Source of the DNA: Ornithinimicrobium sufpigmenti
Lineage (GTDB): Bacteria > Actinomycetota > Actinomycetes > Actinomycetales > Dermatophilaceae
NCBI RefSeq assembly: GCF_004322775.1
Contig: NZ_CP036403.1
Coordinates: forward strand, 3,658,001 to 3,722,000
Reading direction: 5' to 3'
DNA: 64,000 nucleotides
The notes below the pieces were generated by a model, which was not told the DNA's origin, searched no databases, and saw only the letters and a program-made list of their open reading frames with translations. This document shows, in pieces, positions 16,655-25,037 of the stretch (the first letter of the stretch is position 1; every line of letters begins with the position of its first letter). The translations under genes were made by a program, and so were the position numbers.

Positions 16655-17650
16655 ATGCGCGTAGGACTCACCGGGGTGGGCCGGGTTGGCGAGGTCCACC
16701 TCAAGAATCTGTGCGGAAGCTCCGGAGTTTCAGAGGTGCTGGTGCATGATGCGCACCGGGCCCGGGCCGAGTCCGTGGCGGAGGAGCACGGAGCCCGCGT
16801 CGTCACCTCCTTCGACGACCTGCTCTGTAGTGTTGACGCGCTGGTGGTCGCCTCACCGACGGAGACACACGCTGACATCCTCGATCGGGCGATCGCGCGC
16901 GGCGTCCCTACGTTCTGCGAAAAGCCCGTATCGACCGAGCTCGTTGAGATCGCGGACTTGGCCGTCACGGCAGCCCAGTCTCAGACAGACGTGCAGGTGG
17001 GTTTCCACTACCGGTTCGACCCGGCGCTCCGAACTCTGGCCGCAGGTCTGTCGACGACCGACGGGCCGCACCAGGTCCGCGTGCACAGCACCACCGAGTT
17101 CGCTCCCTCCCAGGAGTACCTGGCCGGCGCCGGCGGCCTCATCCTGGACAAGCTGATCCACGAGCTCGACATGCTCCGGTGGCTGACCGGAGCAGAGGTC
17201 AGCCACGTCTCTGCGCTTGCGCTGTCCCCTGAGGCCCCAGCATCCGAGCCGATGACCGCATCGCTCACGCTGCAGCTCAACGATGGTGGGCTCGCCACCA
17301 TCTGGGGCGCGTACCGCTCCTCGGCGGGATTCGACCTGACCGTCGAGGTCGAAAACACTGGCGGCGTTCAGGTGATGGGGAGCCGCCGGCCGGCCACGGA
17401 GATGCCCACCCAGGTCGGCCCCAGCAAGATCACCGACTTCCGCGATCGCTTCGCGACGGCCTATGAGCTGGAGATGACGGCGTTCCTCGACCTGGCTCAA
17501 GGCACGGGTAAGAACCCAAGTGACCTCGACGAGGCCGTTCGAACCCACCAGCTCGTCGAGGCCGCTCGCACCGCTCTGCTGACGGGTACCGTAGTTGCCG
17601 TGGAGGACATATCCCCACGTCAGCAGAGCAAGGGAAAGACGAGAACATGA
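16655..17650 (+). CDS. Gfo/Idh/MocA family oxidoreductase
   Basis: 331 residues. The N-terminal Rossmann motif GLTGVGRVGEVH is at residues 4-15; FCEKPVS at about residue 90 carries the cofactor-contacting lysine; DKLIHELDML supplies the usual catalytic His/Asp region. The family oxidises or reduces sugars and inositols with NAD(P). It is divergent from the ABC importer and overlaps the following IclR gene by 4 bases, so the import operon and this pair look like one regulated unit for a sugar- or polyol-like compound. Confidence 0.87.
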   Translation: MRVGLTGVGRVGEVHLKNLCGSSGVSEVLVHDAHRARAESVAEEHGARVVTSFDDLLCSVDALVVASPTETHADILDRAIARGVPTFCEKPVSTELVEIADLAVTAAQSQTDVQVGFHYRFDPALRTLAAGLSTTDGPHQVRVHSTTEFAPSQEYLAGAGGLILDKLIHELDMLRWLTGAEVSHVSALALSPEAPASEPMTASLTLQLNDGGLATIWGAYRSSAGFDLTVEVENTGGVQVMGSRRPATEMPTQVGPSKITDFRDRFATAYELEMTAFLDLAQGTGKNPSDLDEAVRTHQLVEAARTALLTGTVVAVEDISPRQQSKGKTRT

Positions 17651-18468
17651 CTGGTGATGCCGCCCAGGTGACCCCCGCGCGGCGTCAGCAGGTGAAATCG
17701 CTGTCCCGTAGCACCGAGATCCTGCGCGTCCTTGCCGACCGCCCGATGCGACCTGCCGAGTTGTCCCGTGAGCTTGGCCAGCCCTGGGCGACCATCTACC
17801 GCTCGATTCGCGTGCTGGCCCAGGAGGGGGTGCTGCAGCGCGACCTCGACACGGGTGAGTACTCCATCGGACCGACACTGTGGAGCTTGGCCACCACCTA
17901 CCTGCGGGATCACGCGGTCATGCGTGTCGGGCTCGGCCATCTGGATCACGCCATCGTGCGCATACCCGGGCTCGTGAAGGTCACTGAGAGGCACGACGCC
18001 GAAGCAGTCACCCTGTTCGCCGAGCAGAATCCGCAGGCCTCGCCGGTGACGCGGATCCGGGAGCAATACCGCCTCCCCCTCCACGTTGCCTCCTTCGGAC
18101 ACCTCCTCCTCGCCTTCGCCGGCGCCGACGTCATCGAGGCCTATCTGCAGCGGCCGCTCGTGGCGTACAGCCAGCGTACGGTGACCGACCCCAGTAAGCT
18201 GGCCGCCAGGCTCCGCGAGATCAAAGACGTGGGGTACGCAGCTTCACTGGGCGAGCTGCAGCACGAGAACGGGTCGATCTCGGTCCCCATCAGAGCACGG
18301 GACGGTGAGGTGATCGCCGCGTTGACGGCCGTCCTACCGATCCCTCTGCTGAAGGACGCAGATGTATTTTCCGAGCAGCTCGACTACCTCACCGACACTG
18401 CACGCAACATCTCTGAAGCCCTGGGTTGCCTCAACTACGCCCAGTTCAGCAGCAAGCCCCCGGCATGA
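17647..18468 (+). CDS. IclR family transcriptional regulator
   Basis: 273 residues. Helix-turn-helix region SLSRSTEILRVLADRPMRPAELSRELGQPWATIYRSIRVLAQEGVL (about 19-65), then an IclR effector domain. The gene overlaps the Gfo/Idh gene (ATGA), so it is made with that enzyme and probably controls the divergent ABC operon. It converges with the ferredoxin reductase gene only 3 bases away. Confidence 0.85.
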   Translation: MTGDAAQVTPARRQQVKSLSRSTEILRVLADRPMRPAELSRELGQPWATIYRSIRVLAQEGVLQRDLDTGEYSIGPTLWSLATTYLRDHAVMRVGLGHLDHAIVRIPGLVKVTERHDAEAVTLFAEQNPQASPVTRIREQYRLPLHVASFGHLLLAFAGADVIEAYLQRPLVAYSQRTVTDPSKLAARLREIKDVGYAASLGELQHENGSISVPIRARDGEVIAALTAVLPIPLLKDADVFSEQLDYLTDTARNISEALGCLNYAQFSSKPPA

Positions 18469-18471
18469 GCC

Positions 18472-19719
18472 TCATACCTCACTGACCGCAGGGATAGGCG
18501 CACTCACAGCTGCGGCGTCGATCAGGTCAACCACCTCATGCACGGGAAGATCCGCCTCCCAGGCACGGCGCAGCTTCGGCACCAGCTGGGGCCATCCGAA
18601 GACAGCGCACGCCGTGTGCCGACCGCCGCGTGAATAGAGCACGACGTCGCGTTCGCCACCGGGGGTCTGACGGCGCAGCACCTCCATGTCGTCGTCCGCC
18701 GCGCAGTGACCCACCATTTGGATCTTCATTCCGTGCTGGTCGGACCAGAAGTACGGCGCCTTGGTGTTCGCCTGCAGGTCCTGGGGGTTCAGTATGTTGT
18801 GGGCCGCCAACTGCGCCTGCTGGAAGGCATGCGTCCAATGCTCACTACGTCGGTGGACACCGTCGCGTGCGTCAAACCACCGGGCGACGTCACCGATGGC
18901 ATAGACATCCTGCACGCCTCTCGCACGGCAGAACTCATCGGTGACCACCCCGTCATCGAGCATGATGCCCGAGGACTCGAGCCACTCGGTGTTGGGCACG
19001 CAGCCGATCCCGGCCACCACCGTGCCCGCTGCGAGCGAGCGCCCGTCGGCGAGCTGGACCACACTGGCGGCACCGACGTGCTTGATGCCCACCACGGCGG
19101 CCCCGGCGATGACCTCGACGCCGTTCTCGGCATGCAGCCGAGCGATCAACGAGCCCGCGGTCGGGCCGAGAACCCGGGAGAACGGCGCCGGGAGAGCCTC
19201 AACGATGGTGCACCGACGGCCCAGCTCCGTGGCCGACGCCGCAACCTCGGCACCGATGAAACCTCCTCCGATGACCACAAGGGGATCTTCAGAGGCGAGC
19301 AACCGCTTGCGCAGGCTCAACGCGTCATCCTGCGTGCGGATTGTCCGCACGACGGCTGGATCGGCCCGCCATGGCAGGGGGCGTGGTCGCACACCGGTGG
19401 CGATGACCAACCGGTCATAACCCAGGCGCGACCCGTCGCCCAGCTCGATTTGACGCTGGGTCACGTCCACACCACGAGCGGCAACGCCCAGGCGTAGCTC
19501 GATCCCCGCGTCCTCCAGCTCCGCCGGCTCGGCCAGACGAATCTCCTCGGCCGACCACGCCCCTGTCAGGAGCTGCTTCGACAGTGGCGGCTTGTCGTAC
19601 GGGAACTGCGCCTCGGCCCCGACCAGGACAAGCTGGCCGTCATAGCCGGCGGACCGGAGCGCCTGGGCGCACCGGACCCCTGCGACCGAGGACCCGACGA
19701 TGACCACGCACTCAGGCAT
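18472..19719 (-). CDS. Ferredoxin reductase of the ring-hydroxylating dioxygenase
   Basis: 415 residues. FAD motif VGSSVAGVRCAQALRSAGYDGQLVLVGAE at the N-terminus, PYDKPPLSKQLL next, the NAD-binding VIGGGFIGAEVA at about 150, and DVYAIGDVARW near 270: the pattern of FAD/NAD reductases such as BphA4 that pass electrons from NADH to a ferredoxin. It is the last gene of the aromatic operon whose first gene encodes a ferredoxin. It overlaps the small gene before it by 8 bases. Confidence 0.87.
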   Translation of the reverse strand: MPECVVIVGSSVAGVRCAQALRSAGYDGQLVLVGAEAQFPYDKPPLSKQLLTGAWSAEEIRLAEPAELEDAGIELRLGVAARGVDVTQRQIELGDGSRLGYDRLVIATGVRPRPLPWRADPAVVRTIRTQDDALSLRKRLLASEDPLVVIGGGFIGAEVAASATELGRRCTIVEALPAPFSRVLGPTAGSLIARLHAENGVEVIAGAAVVGIKHVGAASVVQLADGRSLAAGTVVAGIGCVPNTEWLESSGIMLDDGVVTDEFCRARGVQDVYAIGDVARWFDARDGVHRRSEHWTHAFQQAQLAAHNILNPQDLQANTKAPYFWSDQHGMKIQMVGHCAADDDMEVLRRQTPGGERDVVLYSRGGRHTACAVFGWPQLVPKLRRAWEADLPVHEVVDLIDAAAVSAPIPAVSEV

Positions 19720-19948
19720 CGTGTTCTCCGTCCAGGGCGTTGCCCGGGTCAGTCGCGAAGGCGACGACCTGGGCGAGCTGGTCCTCGGTCAGCATGGTGA
19801 GCGCTTCGAGCACCGTCGCGTCGATGCTGCCGACCGCTTCGACGCGCCCGGCGCTGATCTGCAGCCGCACGCCCCGGCCGTGCCGCACCTTGGTCAGCGT
19901 CACTGAGGCGAACTCGTTGTGGATACGCCACCGCTCCGAGTCCTCCAT
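19712..19948 (-). CDS. Small conserved protein in dioxygenase cluster
   Basis: 78 residues, acidic at the C-terminus, no cysteines, no membrane segment and no motif I can name. Its stop overlaps the reductase gene and its start touches the beta-subunit stop, so it is translated as part of the dioxygenase operon. A role in the hydroxylase system is likely from position only. Confidence 0.6.
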   Translation of the reverse strand: MEDSERWRIHNEFASVTLTKVRHGRGVRLQISAGRVEAVGSIDATVLEALTMLTEDQLAQVVAFATDPGNALDGEHDA

Positions 19949-20454
19949 CAGAAGATCGACCCGAGCTGAGAGTCGGTCGGCACCTCGGTATCGAGGTAGA
20001 CGACCCGTTCCCGCAGGAGCAACCGTTCACCCTGCCGCACGATGCGGTCGACCCGGCGCGCGGAGGCTACCGACGGAGGATCAGGCAGCCGGGACCGGCT
20101 CACCAGAACGTTGGATGAAACCGTCCACGCCCGGCCCTCCACCTCGGTCTCCACCTGGACGTTGCTGACGAAGTGCCGCACGTATGCGGAGGGCCGCTCC
20201 GCCCAGGCGAAGTCGGAGTCAATGCGATGGAACCGCATCGAGAGAAAGCTCTTCGACTCGTTGGCGTACTCAAGGACCGGGTCATGCTGCGGCTGGCTGG
20301 GCTCTTCGCGGGCCACCGGCACCGGCAGGCGGTAGACGAACTCGTCATGCAGCAGGTCAAGCCACTCGCCCTGACGGTTGCTGTCGAGCAGGTGCGACTC
20401 CTGGTAGAGGAACTGCTCGATCTCGTACTGGATCCGGATGTCTTCGTCCTTCAT
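19948..20454 (-). CDS. Aromatic-ring-hydroxylating dioxygenase beta subunit
   Basis: 168 residues, the usual length. The start ATG 20454 overlaps the alpha-subunit stop. Family signs are QYEIEQFLYQESHLLDSNRQGEWLDLLHDEFVYRLPV at the N-terminus and the SNVLVSRSR and RQGERLLLRERVVYLD segments of the SnoaL-like fold. It is the structural partner of the alpha subunit in an alpha3beta3 oxygenase. The subunit looks intact although its partner gene is broken. Confidence 0.88.
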   Translation of the reverse strand: MKDEDIRIQYEIEQFLYQESHLLDSNRQGEWLDLLHDEFVYRLPVPVAREEPSQPQHDPVLEYANESKSFLSMRFHRIDSDFAWAERPSAYVRHFVSNVQVETEVEGRAWTVSSNVLVSRSRLPDPPSVASARRVDRIVRQGERLLLRERVVYLDTEVPTDSQLGSIF

Positions 20455-21401
20455 CACGCCTCCGTTCCCATCTGCTGCAGGTAGCGCCGGACCATGTTGC
20501 GCTGGTTGGCCTCGGTCAGGTCCTGGTGGACCACGTTGCCGGGGCCCTTCCACGGCGGCACCGTAGCGGTGGCCACACCCTCGCCGAGCTCGTAGTTGAA
20601 CGGGTCGGTGCCGGCCACCTGGTCCCCGAGCGCAGCGTCGATGCGGCGGAAGTTCTCCAGGTCGTCAGCCTCGAAGTAGGAGGCCGCACCGTGCTGCCGC
20701 GTGCTGTACAGATAGGACTTGGCCTTCCACTCGTCGCTGGCGTCCTTGGGCACCAACGACCAGTACGTCACCCGGTGGTGGTGCGCGTCGATCGGGGTGA
20801 CCGAACGCAGCTGGGTGAAGGCGGTCGACCCCTTGGCGTCCTCGCCGAAGTACAGGGGGGCCGTGGTGATGAGCAGCAGGTTGGGATAGACAAGACCGTG
20901 GATCACGGACGTCCGCTGACGGAACTTGACCTGCTCCTGCTCCAGGGTCCGGCCGGCTTCCGCCAGGAGCGCCTCCTCATACCCGAACGGGATGTGCGGA
21001 GTGCCCTCGTCGACGACGTACTGGGCGCGGATCGAGTGCCCGGTCGGGACGTTCACCACGAAGCCTTCCACCGCGCCGGCCTGCTCCCCCATGACCCCGA
21101 GGTCGAACATCGTGCGGTGAGCGTTCTGCAGGTGATATCCGTCACCGGAGAAGTTCTCGGCGTGGATCTTCCAGTTGCCCCGGATGTCGACCTGGTGGGC
21201 GCCGCCGTAGACCTCCATCCCTCCGGGGAACAGCTCGAAGAAGGCCTTGAGGTACCAGGCGTAGTCACCGAGAAAGTCCATGAGCGGCGGAGCGTCCGGG
21301 TTCCACGTGGCGAACACCAATCCGTAAGCAACCTCCACGCGCGCCTGGCGCAGCCCCAGCTTCTTAGGGTCAAACTCCGGGCCGTAGAGCGCTCGCCGTC
21401 C
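20454..21401 (-). pseudogene. Ring-hydroxylating dioxygenase alpha subunit, catalytic (C-terminal) part, cut off by IS3
   Basis: About 315 codons continue the alpha subunit after the insertion: LYGPEFDPKKLGL, then LVFATWNPDAPPL and the mononuclear-iron motif HAENFSGDGYHLQNAH with its two histidines. With the N-terminal piece at 22916-23255 the restored protein would be about 427 residues, normal for alpha subunits. In the present sequence it has no own start codon near its beginning; the first in-frame GTG lies about 20 codons in. Without the Rieske domain it could not accept electrons. Confidence 0.88.
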
Positions 21402-21434
21402 CGGAAGGTGTCAAGTCGGGTGAGACAGTTTCCG

Positions 21435-22837
21435 TCAGGCGGTCTGTATGAGGGACTCCTGTGAGGGCTGGTTGATCCACGCGGCCTGGGGCAGCTTGGG
21501 CGCCTGGGGTCGGCGGTGGCCGAACCGCTCGGGGTGGGCGGCGTAGGCAGCGTCCAGGGTGGACTGGCGTTGGGCGCGGACCTGACCGACGGTGCCGTAG
21601 TGGACGCTGGCGGGAGTGTGCAGCCCGATGCCGGAGTGGCGGTGCTCGTGGTTGTAGTAGGCGAAGAACTGCTCGGCGAACGCGCCGGCGTCGGCCAGGG
21701 ACCCGAAACGTTCGGGGAAGACCGGGGCGTACTTCAACGTCTTGAACGCGGCCTCGCTGTACGGGTTGTCGTTCGAGACGTGCGGGCGGGAGTGGGACCG
21801 GGCCACGCCCAGGTCCACCAGCAGCTGCGCGACCGGTTTGGAGGTCATCGAGGTGCCCCGGTCGGCGTGCACCGCGTCCGGGACACCGTGCACGCCCATG
21901 GCCTGCTCGAGCATGTTCTTGGCGATGTCGGCGTCCTCGCGGGCCGCGATGGTCCAGGCCACGACGAACCGGGAGAAGATGTCGAGCACGACGTACAGGT
22001 CGTAGTACACGCCCCGCTCCGGTCCTCGCAGCTTCGTGATGTCCCAGCTCCAAACCTGTCCAGGGCCGGTTGCCACCAGCTCGGGCCTGGTCCTGGCTGG
22101 GTGGGTGGCCTGCCGGCGTCGTTCGCCGGCCATGTCGTGCTCGCGCAGGATGCGGTGCATCGTGGACTGCGAGCACAGGTAGGTGCCCTCGTCCAGCAGC
22201 GTGGCCCAGGCCTGGGCGACCGACTTGTCCGCGAACTCCTGGCTGGTCAGCACCGCCAGCACGTGCGCCCGTTCAGCCTCGGTGAGCTTGTTCGCCGGGG
22301 CCGGGCGCGGTGTCGTCGGGCGTGGCCGGGGCGGGTTCTTGGCCCGGTAGTGACCCGCGCGGGAGCGGCCCAGCAGGGCGCACGCAGCTGCGGTGCCGAC
22401 CTGCTCAGCCAGGTCGTCGACGGCCGGGTCGATCACCGCCGCGACCGCGGCGGCTTGTCCGCGCTCTCGGAGAGCGTCTCCAAGAGCGCGTGTGCTTTTC
22501 CCACCAGATCCAGGGCAGCTTTCGTGCGGGCGAGCTCGGCCTCGGCCTTCTCCGCCCGTGCCCGCAGCGCCTGCAGCTCCCGTTCCTGGCGGTCTCGTCG
22601 CTTGCCACCCAACCCGGCCTGCGCACCGGCCTGCGCTGCCTTGCGCCACTCGATGATGTGCGAGCTGTACAACCCTTCCCGGCGCAAGATCGCGCCCCGC
22701 TCACCACGTTCCGCGGCGTCGTACTCGGCAAGGATCGCGGCCTTGAACTCGGCGGTGAACCTCCGCCGCTTCGGCTGGTCAGCACGAGGGGACATGACCC
22801 CATCATCGGTGCCGACATCAGCAGTCGTCATCGTCAT
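21435..22837 (-). CDS. IS3-family transposase OrfAB (made by -1 frameshift)
   Basis: The OrfB part has an HTH_21-like region, then the rve/DDE integrase core: WSWDITKL (first Asp), VHADRGTSM (second Asp) and NPYSEAAFKTLK (Glu plus the usual Lys), ending in FFAYYNHEHRHSGIGLHTP. All catalytic residues are present. OrfB has no convincing start of its own; it joins OrfA at GGAAAAGC (22494-22501), where -1 slippage gives GKSTRALGDALRERG. Looks potentially active. Confidence 0.85.
22433..22837 (-). CDS. IS3-family OrfA (HTH protein)
   Basis: 134 residues. An N-terminal HTH_Tnp_1 domain (KRRRFTAEFKAAILAEYDAAERGERGAILRREGLYSSHIIEWRK) is followed by a leucine-zipper-like helix rich in Ala/Glu/Lys. 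It binds the element ends and usually limits transposition when made alone. Confidence 0.85.
   Translation of the reverse strand: MTMTTADVGTDDGVMSPRADQPKRRRFTAEFKAAILAEYDAAERGERGAILRREGLYSSHIIEWRKAAQAGAQAGLGGKRRDRQERELQALRARAEKAEAELARTKAALDLVGKAHALLETLSESADKPPRSRR
22461..22502 (-). promoter_or_regulatory. Programmed -1 frameshift signal of the IS3 element
   Basis: On the coding strand GGGAAAAGC (22494-22502) offers an A-AAA-G slip site. Starting 4 bases later, GCGCTCT (22483-22489) can pair with AGAGCGC (22461-22467). Slip site plus downstream stem is the usual IS3 arrangement for making OrfAB. Confidence 0.65.
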
Positions 22838-22915
22838 CTCAGTATTGATCCGATCTCGCCCCGTGCAGTGCGAAGGTCAACAGTGCTGGTGTCTCACCCC
22901 ATCCTGACGCACAGG

Positions 22916-23255
22916 GTCCGGGCACGCCTCGGAGCTGGCCGTCGGGGCTGAAAACCCACCCGTGGTAGCCGCACCTGAAGGTTGTGGTGTTGCCGTAGGA
23001 GAGCTTGCACAGCTCGGTGCCACGGTGGGTGCACGAGTTGAGCATGACGTGCACGTCGCCGTCCTCCGTGCGGGACATGATGACCGGGTTGGCGCCCATC
23101 CGGCGGGTGACGTAGTCACCGGCCGCCGGGATCTCGGTCTCGTGACCGACGAAGAGCCAGTTCTGGCCGAAGATCTTGTTGTACTCCTGGTGGAGCGCGT
23201 CCTCGTCCCGGTAATACGAGCGTGGGATGTTCACTGAGTCAGGCACCGTGGTCAC
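22916..23255 (-). pseudogene. Ring-hydroxylating dioxygenase alpha subunit, Rieske (N-terminal) part, cut off by IS3
   Basis: The first 113 codons of the alpha subunit, starting at ATG 23255. The Rieske [2Fe-2S] site is complete: C75-T-H77 and C95-x2-H98. After GVPG the frame runs into the insertion sequence and ends shortly after, giving about 138 residues. The start overlaps the upstream dihydrodiol dehydrogenase stop by 4 bases. The fragment alone might fold as a Rieske domain but cannot oxygenate. Confidence 0.9.
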
Positions 23256-24094
23256 GATGGGATCCCTTCATTCCTGTGTGCTTCGTGTGAGGACGACGTC
23301 GTCGTCGTCCGGACTGAGAGCCCACCGTCGGGCCTCAGTACCTCGCCCGTCATACCCCGCGCCTGAGGCGAGCTCAGGAAGAGGTACAGGTCGGCGAGTT
23401 CGTCGGCAGTCATGACGACGCCGAGCGGGTTGAAGTCAGCGATGACGCGTTCGATGTCATTGGGGTCGTCGAAGATCTCGCGGCTGGAGCCGTCCGGCAC
23501 GGTGGCTCGCAGTCGGGTGACGACGCCGCCCGGGGCTACGGCGTTAACCCGCACGCGTGGAGCCAGCTCGGCCGCCAGGTGGCGCACCACACCCAGCGCA
23601 CCATGCTTCGACGCTGAGTAGATGGCTCCGGAGCCGTTACCGGACACGACGTATGAGGCGTCGGACAGGGTGAACGTCATGCACCCGGAGCTCTCCTGGA
23701 GAGCCCCGACGGCGGCACGGGCACCCAACAGATACCCGATGACGTTCACCCCGAGCACAGCATGAGCGATCTCGGCGATCTCGGCACCGGAGGTGTCACG
23801 GAAGGAGATCCCTCCGTCGTGGATGCCGGCGTTGCCGACGAAGTGATCGAGCCGACCCGCGATGTCGAGCACGGCCTGGACCGCACGTGCGTTGTCCTCG
23901 AACGTGGTGACATCGCCGCCGACCCAGATGACGTCCGCAGGCAAGGAACCCTGCGGCGGGTCCCGGTCGAGGACGACGACGTGGTCACCGAGGCGGGCGT
24001 GGGCCCGGGCCACGGCGGCCCCAATGCCCGAGCACCCGCCGGTGACCAGCACGCCACGACCGGAAGAGTTGAGAGCTCGATCAGTACGCTTCAT
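23252..24094 (-). CDS. cis-Dihydrodiol dehydrogenase (SDR family)
   Basis: 280 residues from ATG 24094. NAD motif TGGCSGIG (about 18-25), DRDPP after the second strand for NAD binding, NAGI, a serine in TLSDASYVVSGNGSG, and the YSASK catalytic pair. The NGSGAIYSASKHG stretch resembles BphB-type cis-2,3-dihydrodiol dehydrogenases. It would turn the dioxygenase product into a catechol using NAD. It lies between the extradiol dioxygenase and hydroxylase alpha genes, which supports this role. Confidence 0.82.
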   Translation of the reverse strand: MKRTDRALNSSGRGVLVTGGCSGIGAAVARAHARLGDHVVVLDRDPPQGSLPADVIWVGGDVTTFEDNARAVQAVLDIAGRLDHFVGNAGIHDGGISFRDTSGAEIAEIAHAVLGVNVIGYLLGARAAVGALQESSGCMTFTLSDASYVVSGNGSGAIYSASKHGALGVVRHLAAELAPRVRVNAVAPGGVVTRLRATVPDGSSREIFDDPNDIERVIADFNPLGVVMTADELADLYLFLSSPQARGMTGEVLRPDGGLSVRTTTTSSSHEAHRNEGIPS

Positions 24095-24110
24095 CGAAGT
24101 GCCTCGCGCC

Positions 24111-25028
24111 TCAGAACGGAGCCCGTGTCCACAGGCCCGGGTCGGTCGGCCCGTGCATCTCCTTGAGGATGACCTCGTCGAAGGCGTTGGACGTGCCCCA
24201 CTGGTCGGTGTCCTCATCGCTGGTCGAGTAGACCCGGGGAGTCCAGCCGTGGGACTCGTCGATCTCGGCGAGCGCGGTGGTGTACTCCATGACGTAACCG
24301 GTTTGGGGATCCTGGAAGTAGGAGAAGGTGTTGTCCCCCGCGCCATGGCGACCCGGTCCCCAGAGCACCTTGTGCCCGAGTCGCATCATGGACCCCGTGG
24401 CGCGCATGAACTCATCGAGGCCGCGCACCTCGAATGAGATGTGGTTCAGGGAGGTGTTCTCCGACCGCGCAAACGCCACGATGTGGTGGATTGAGCTGGA
24501 GCGCATAAAGCAGAAGAAGTTCTCCACCCAGTCCGAGATCTTGAAGCCCAGAGCCTCTTGGTAGAAGGTGTGCGTCTTGGTCAGGTCCGGGGTGTTGAAG
24601 ACCACATGGCTAATCTTTTTCGGGCGGCGCTCGCCGGGCTCGACCTCGTAGAACGGTCGAAGCTCCAGGTCGGCTGAGATCTCAACCAGGCGACCGTCGC
24701 AGTCGAAGAACTGGAAGCCATAGCCGCCGCCACGGTCCTGACGTGGAGCGGGCTCCTGCACCATGGTCGCCAGTGGGTGCGCGGAGACCCGCTGAGCATA
24801 GGCGTCGACCTCCCCCGCGGTTTCCACCGCGAGGCTGACAAAGTCGATGCTGGAGTGCTCGGCGCGGCGCAGCCGCAGAACATAGTTTTCCGGTGAGCCT
24901 GCACCTAGGTAGAGACGGTCATCGTCACTGTCAAGCTCTTCCAGCGCCCAGTGGCGTGAGTAGAACTCCCGAGCGGCGTTGAGCTCCGGCACTGCGATTC
25001 CGACACTGCGAACGTGCGTGATAGTCAT
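24111..25028 (-). CDS. Extradiol ring-cleavage dioxygenase (VOC, two-domain type I)
   Basis: 305 residues in two repeated VOC modules, like BphC. The C-terminal module has the iron ligands H141 (KISHVVFNTPD), H196 (LNHISFEV) and E248 (GYVMEYT), so the 2-His-1-carboxylate site is complete. It should cleave the catechol made by the dehydrogenase next to the hydroxyl groups. Substrate could be mono- or polycyclic; the neighbouring hydratase-aldolase favours a fused-ring or side-chain aromatic. Confidence 0.85.
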   Translation of the reverse strand: MTITHVRSVGIAVPELNAAREFYSRHWALEELDSDDDRLYLGAGSPENYVLRLRRAEHSSIDFVSLAVETAGEVDAYAQRVSAHPLATMVQEPAPRQDRGGGYGFQFFDCDGRLVEISADLELRPFYEVEPGERRPKKISHVVFNTPDLTKTHTFYQEALGFKISDWVENFFCFMRSSSIHHIVAFARSENTSLNHISFEVRGLDEFMRATGSMMRLGHKVLWGPGRHGAGDNTFSYFQDPQTGYVMEYTTALAEIDESHGWTPRVYSTSDEDTDQWGTSNAFDEVILKEMHGPTDPGLWTRAPF

Positions 25029-25037
25029 ACATCCTCC

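Larger units (their letters stand above)
21402..22915 (-). mobile_element. IS3-family insertion sequence, about 1514 bp
   Basis: Contains orfA and orfB in -1 relation. GGGTGAGACA occurs at the left end and as its reverse complement at the right end, each starting 16 bp inside the borders set by the GTCC repeats; the outer 16 bp match poorly. Borders starting TG and ending CA (about 21409-22913) are an alternative, but they leave no clean duplication and no in-frame join. The element lies in the same orientation as the host gene. Confidence 0.8.
21398..22919. repeat. 4-bp target-site duplication GTCC flanking the IS3 element
   Basis: GTCC occurs at 21398-21401 and 22916-22919, directly outside the element. 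Deleting one copy plus 21402-22915 joins the alpha-subunit codons in frame (GVPG then RRALYGPEF), the spacing expected for this family. Confidence 0.7.

Noticed and set aside
21409..22913. IS3 borders of the TG...CA type
   Set aside because: Flanks would then be AGG and GGG with no clean duplication, and removal does not restore the alpha-subunit frame; the GTCC borders do. Kept only as an alternative.
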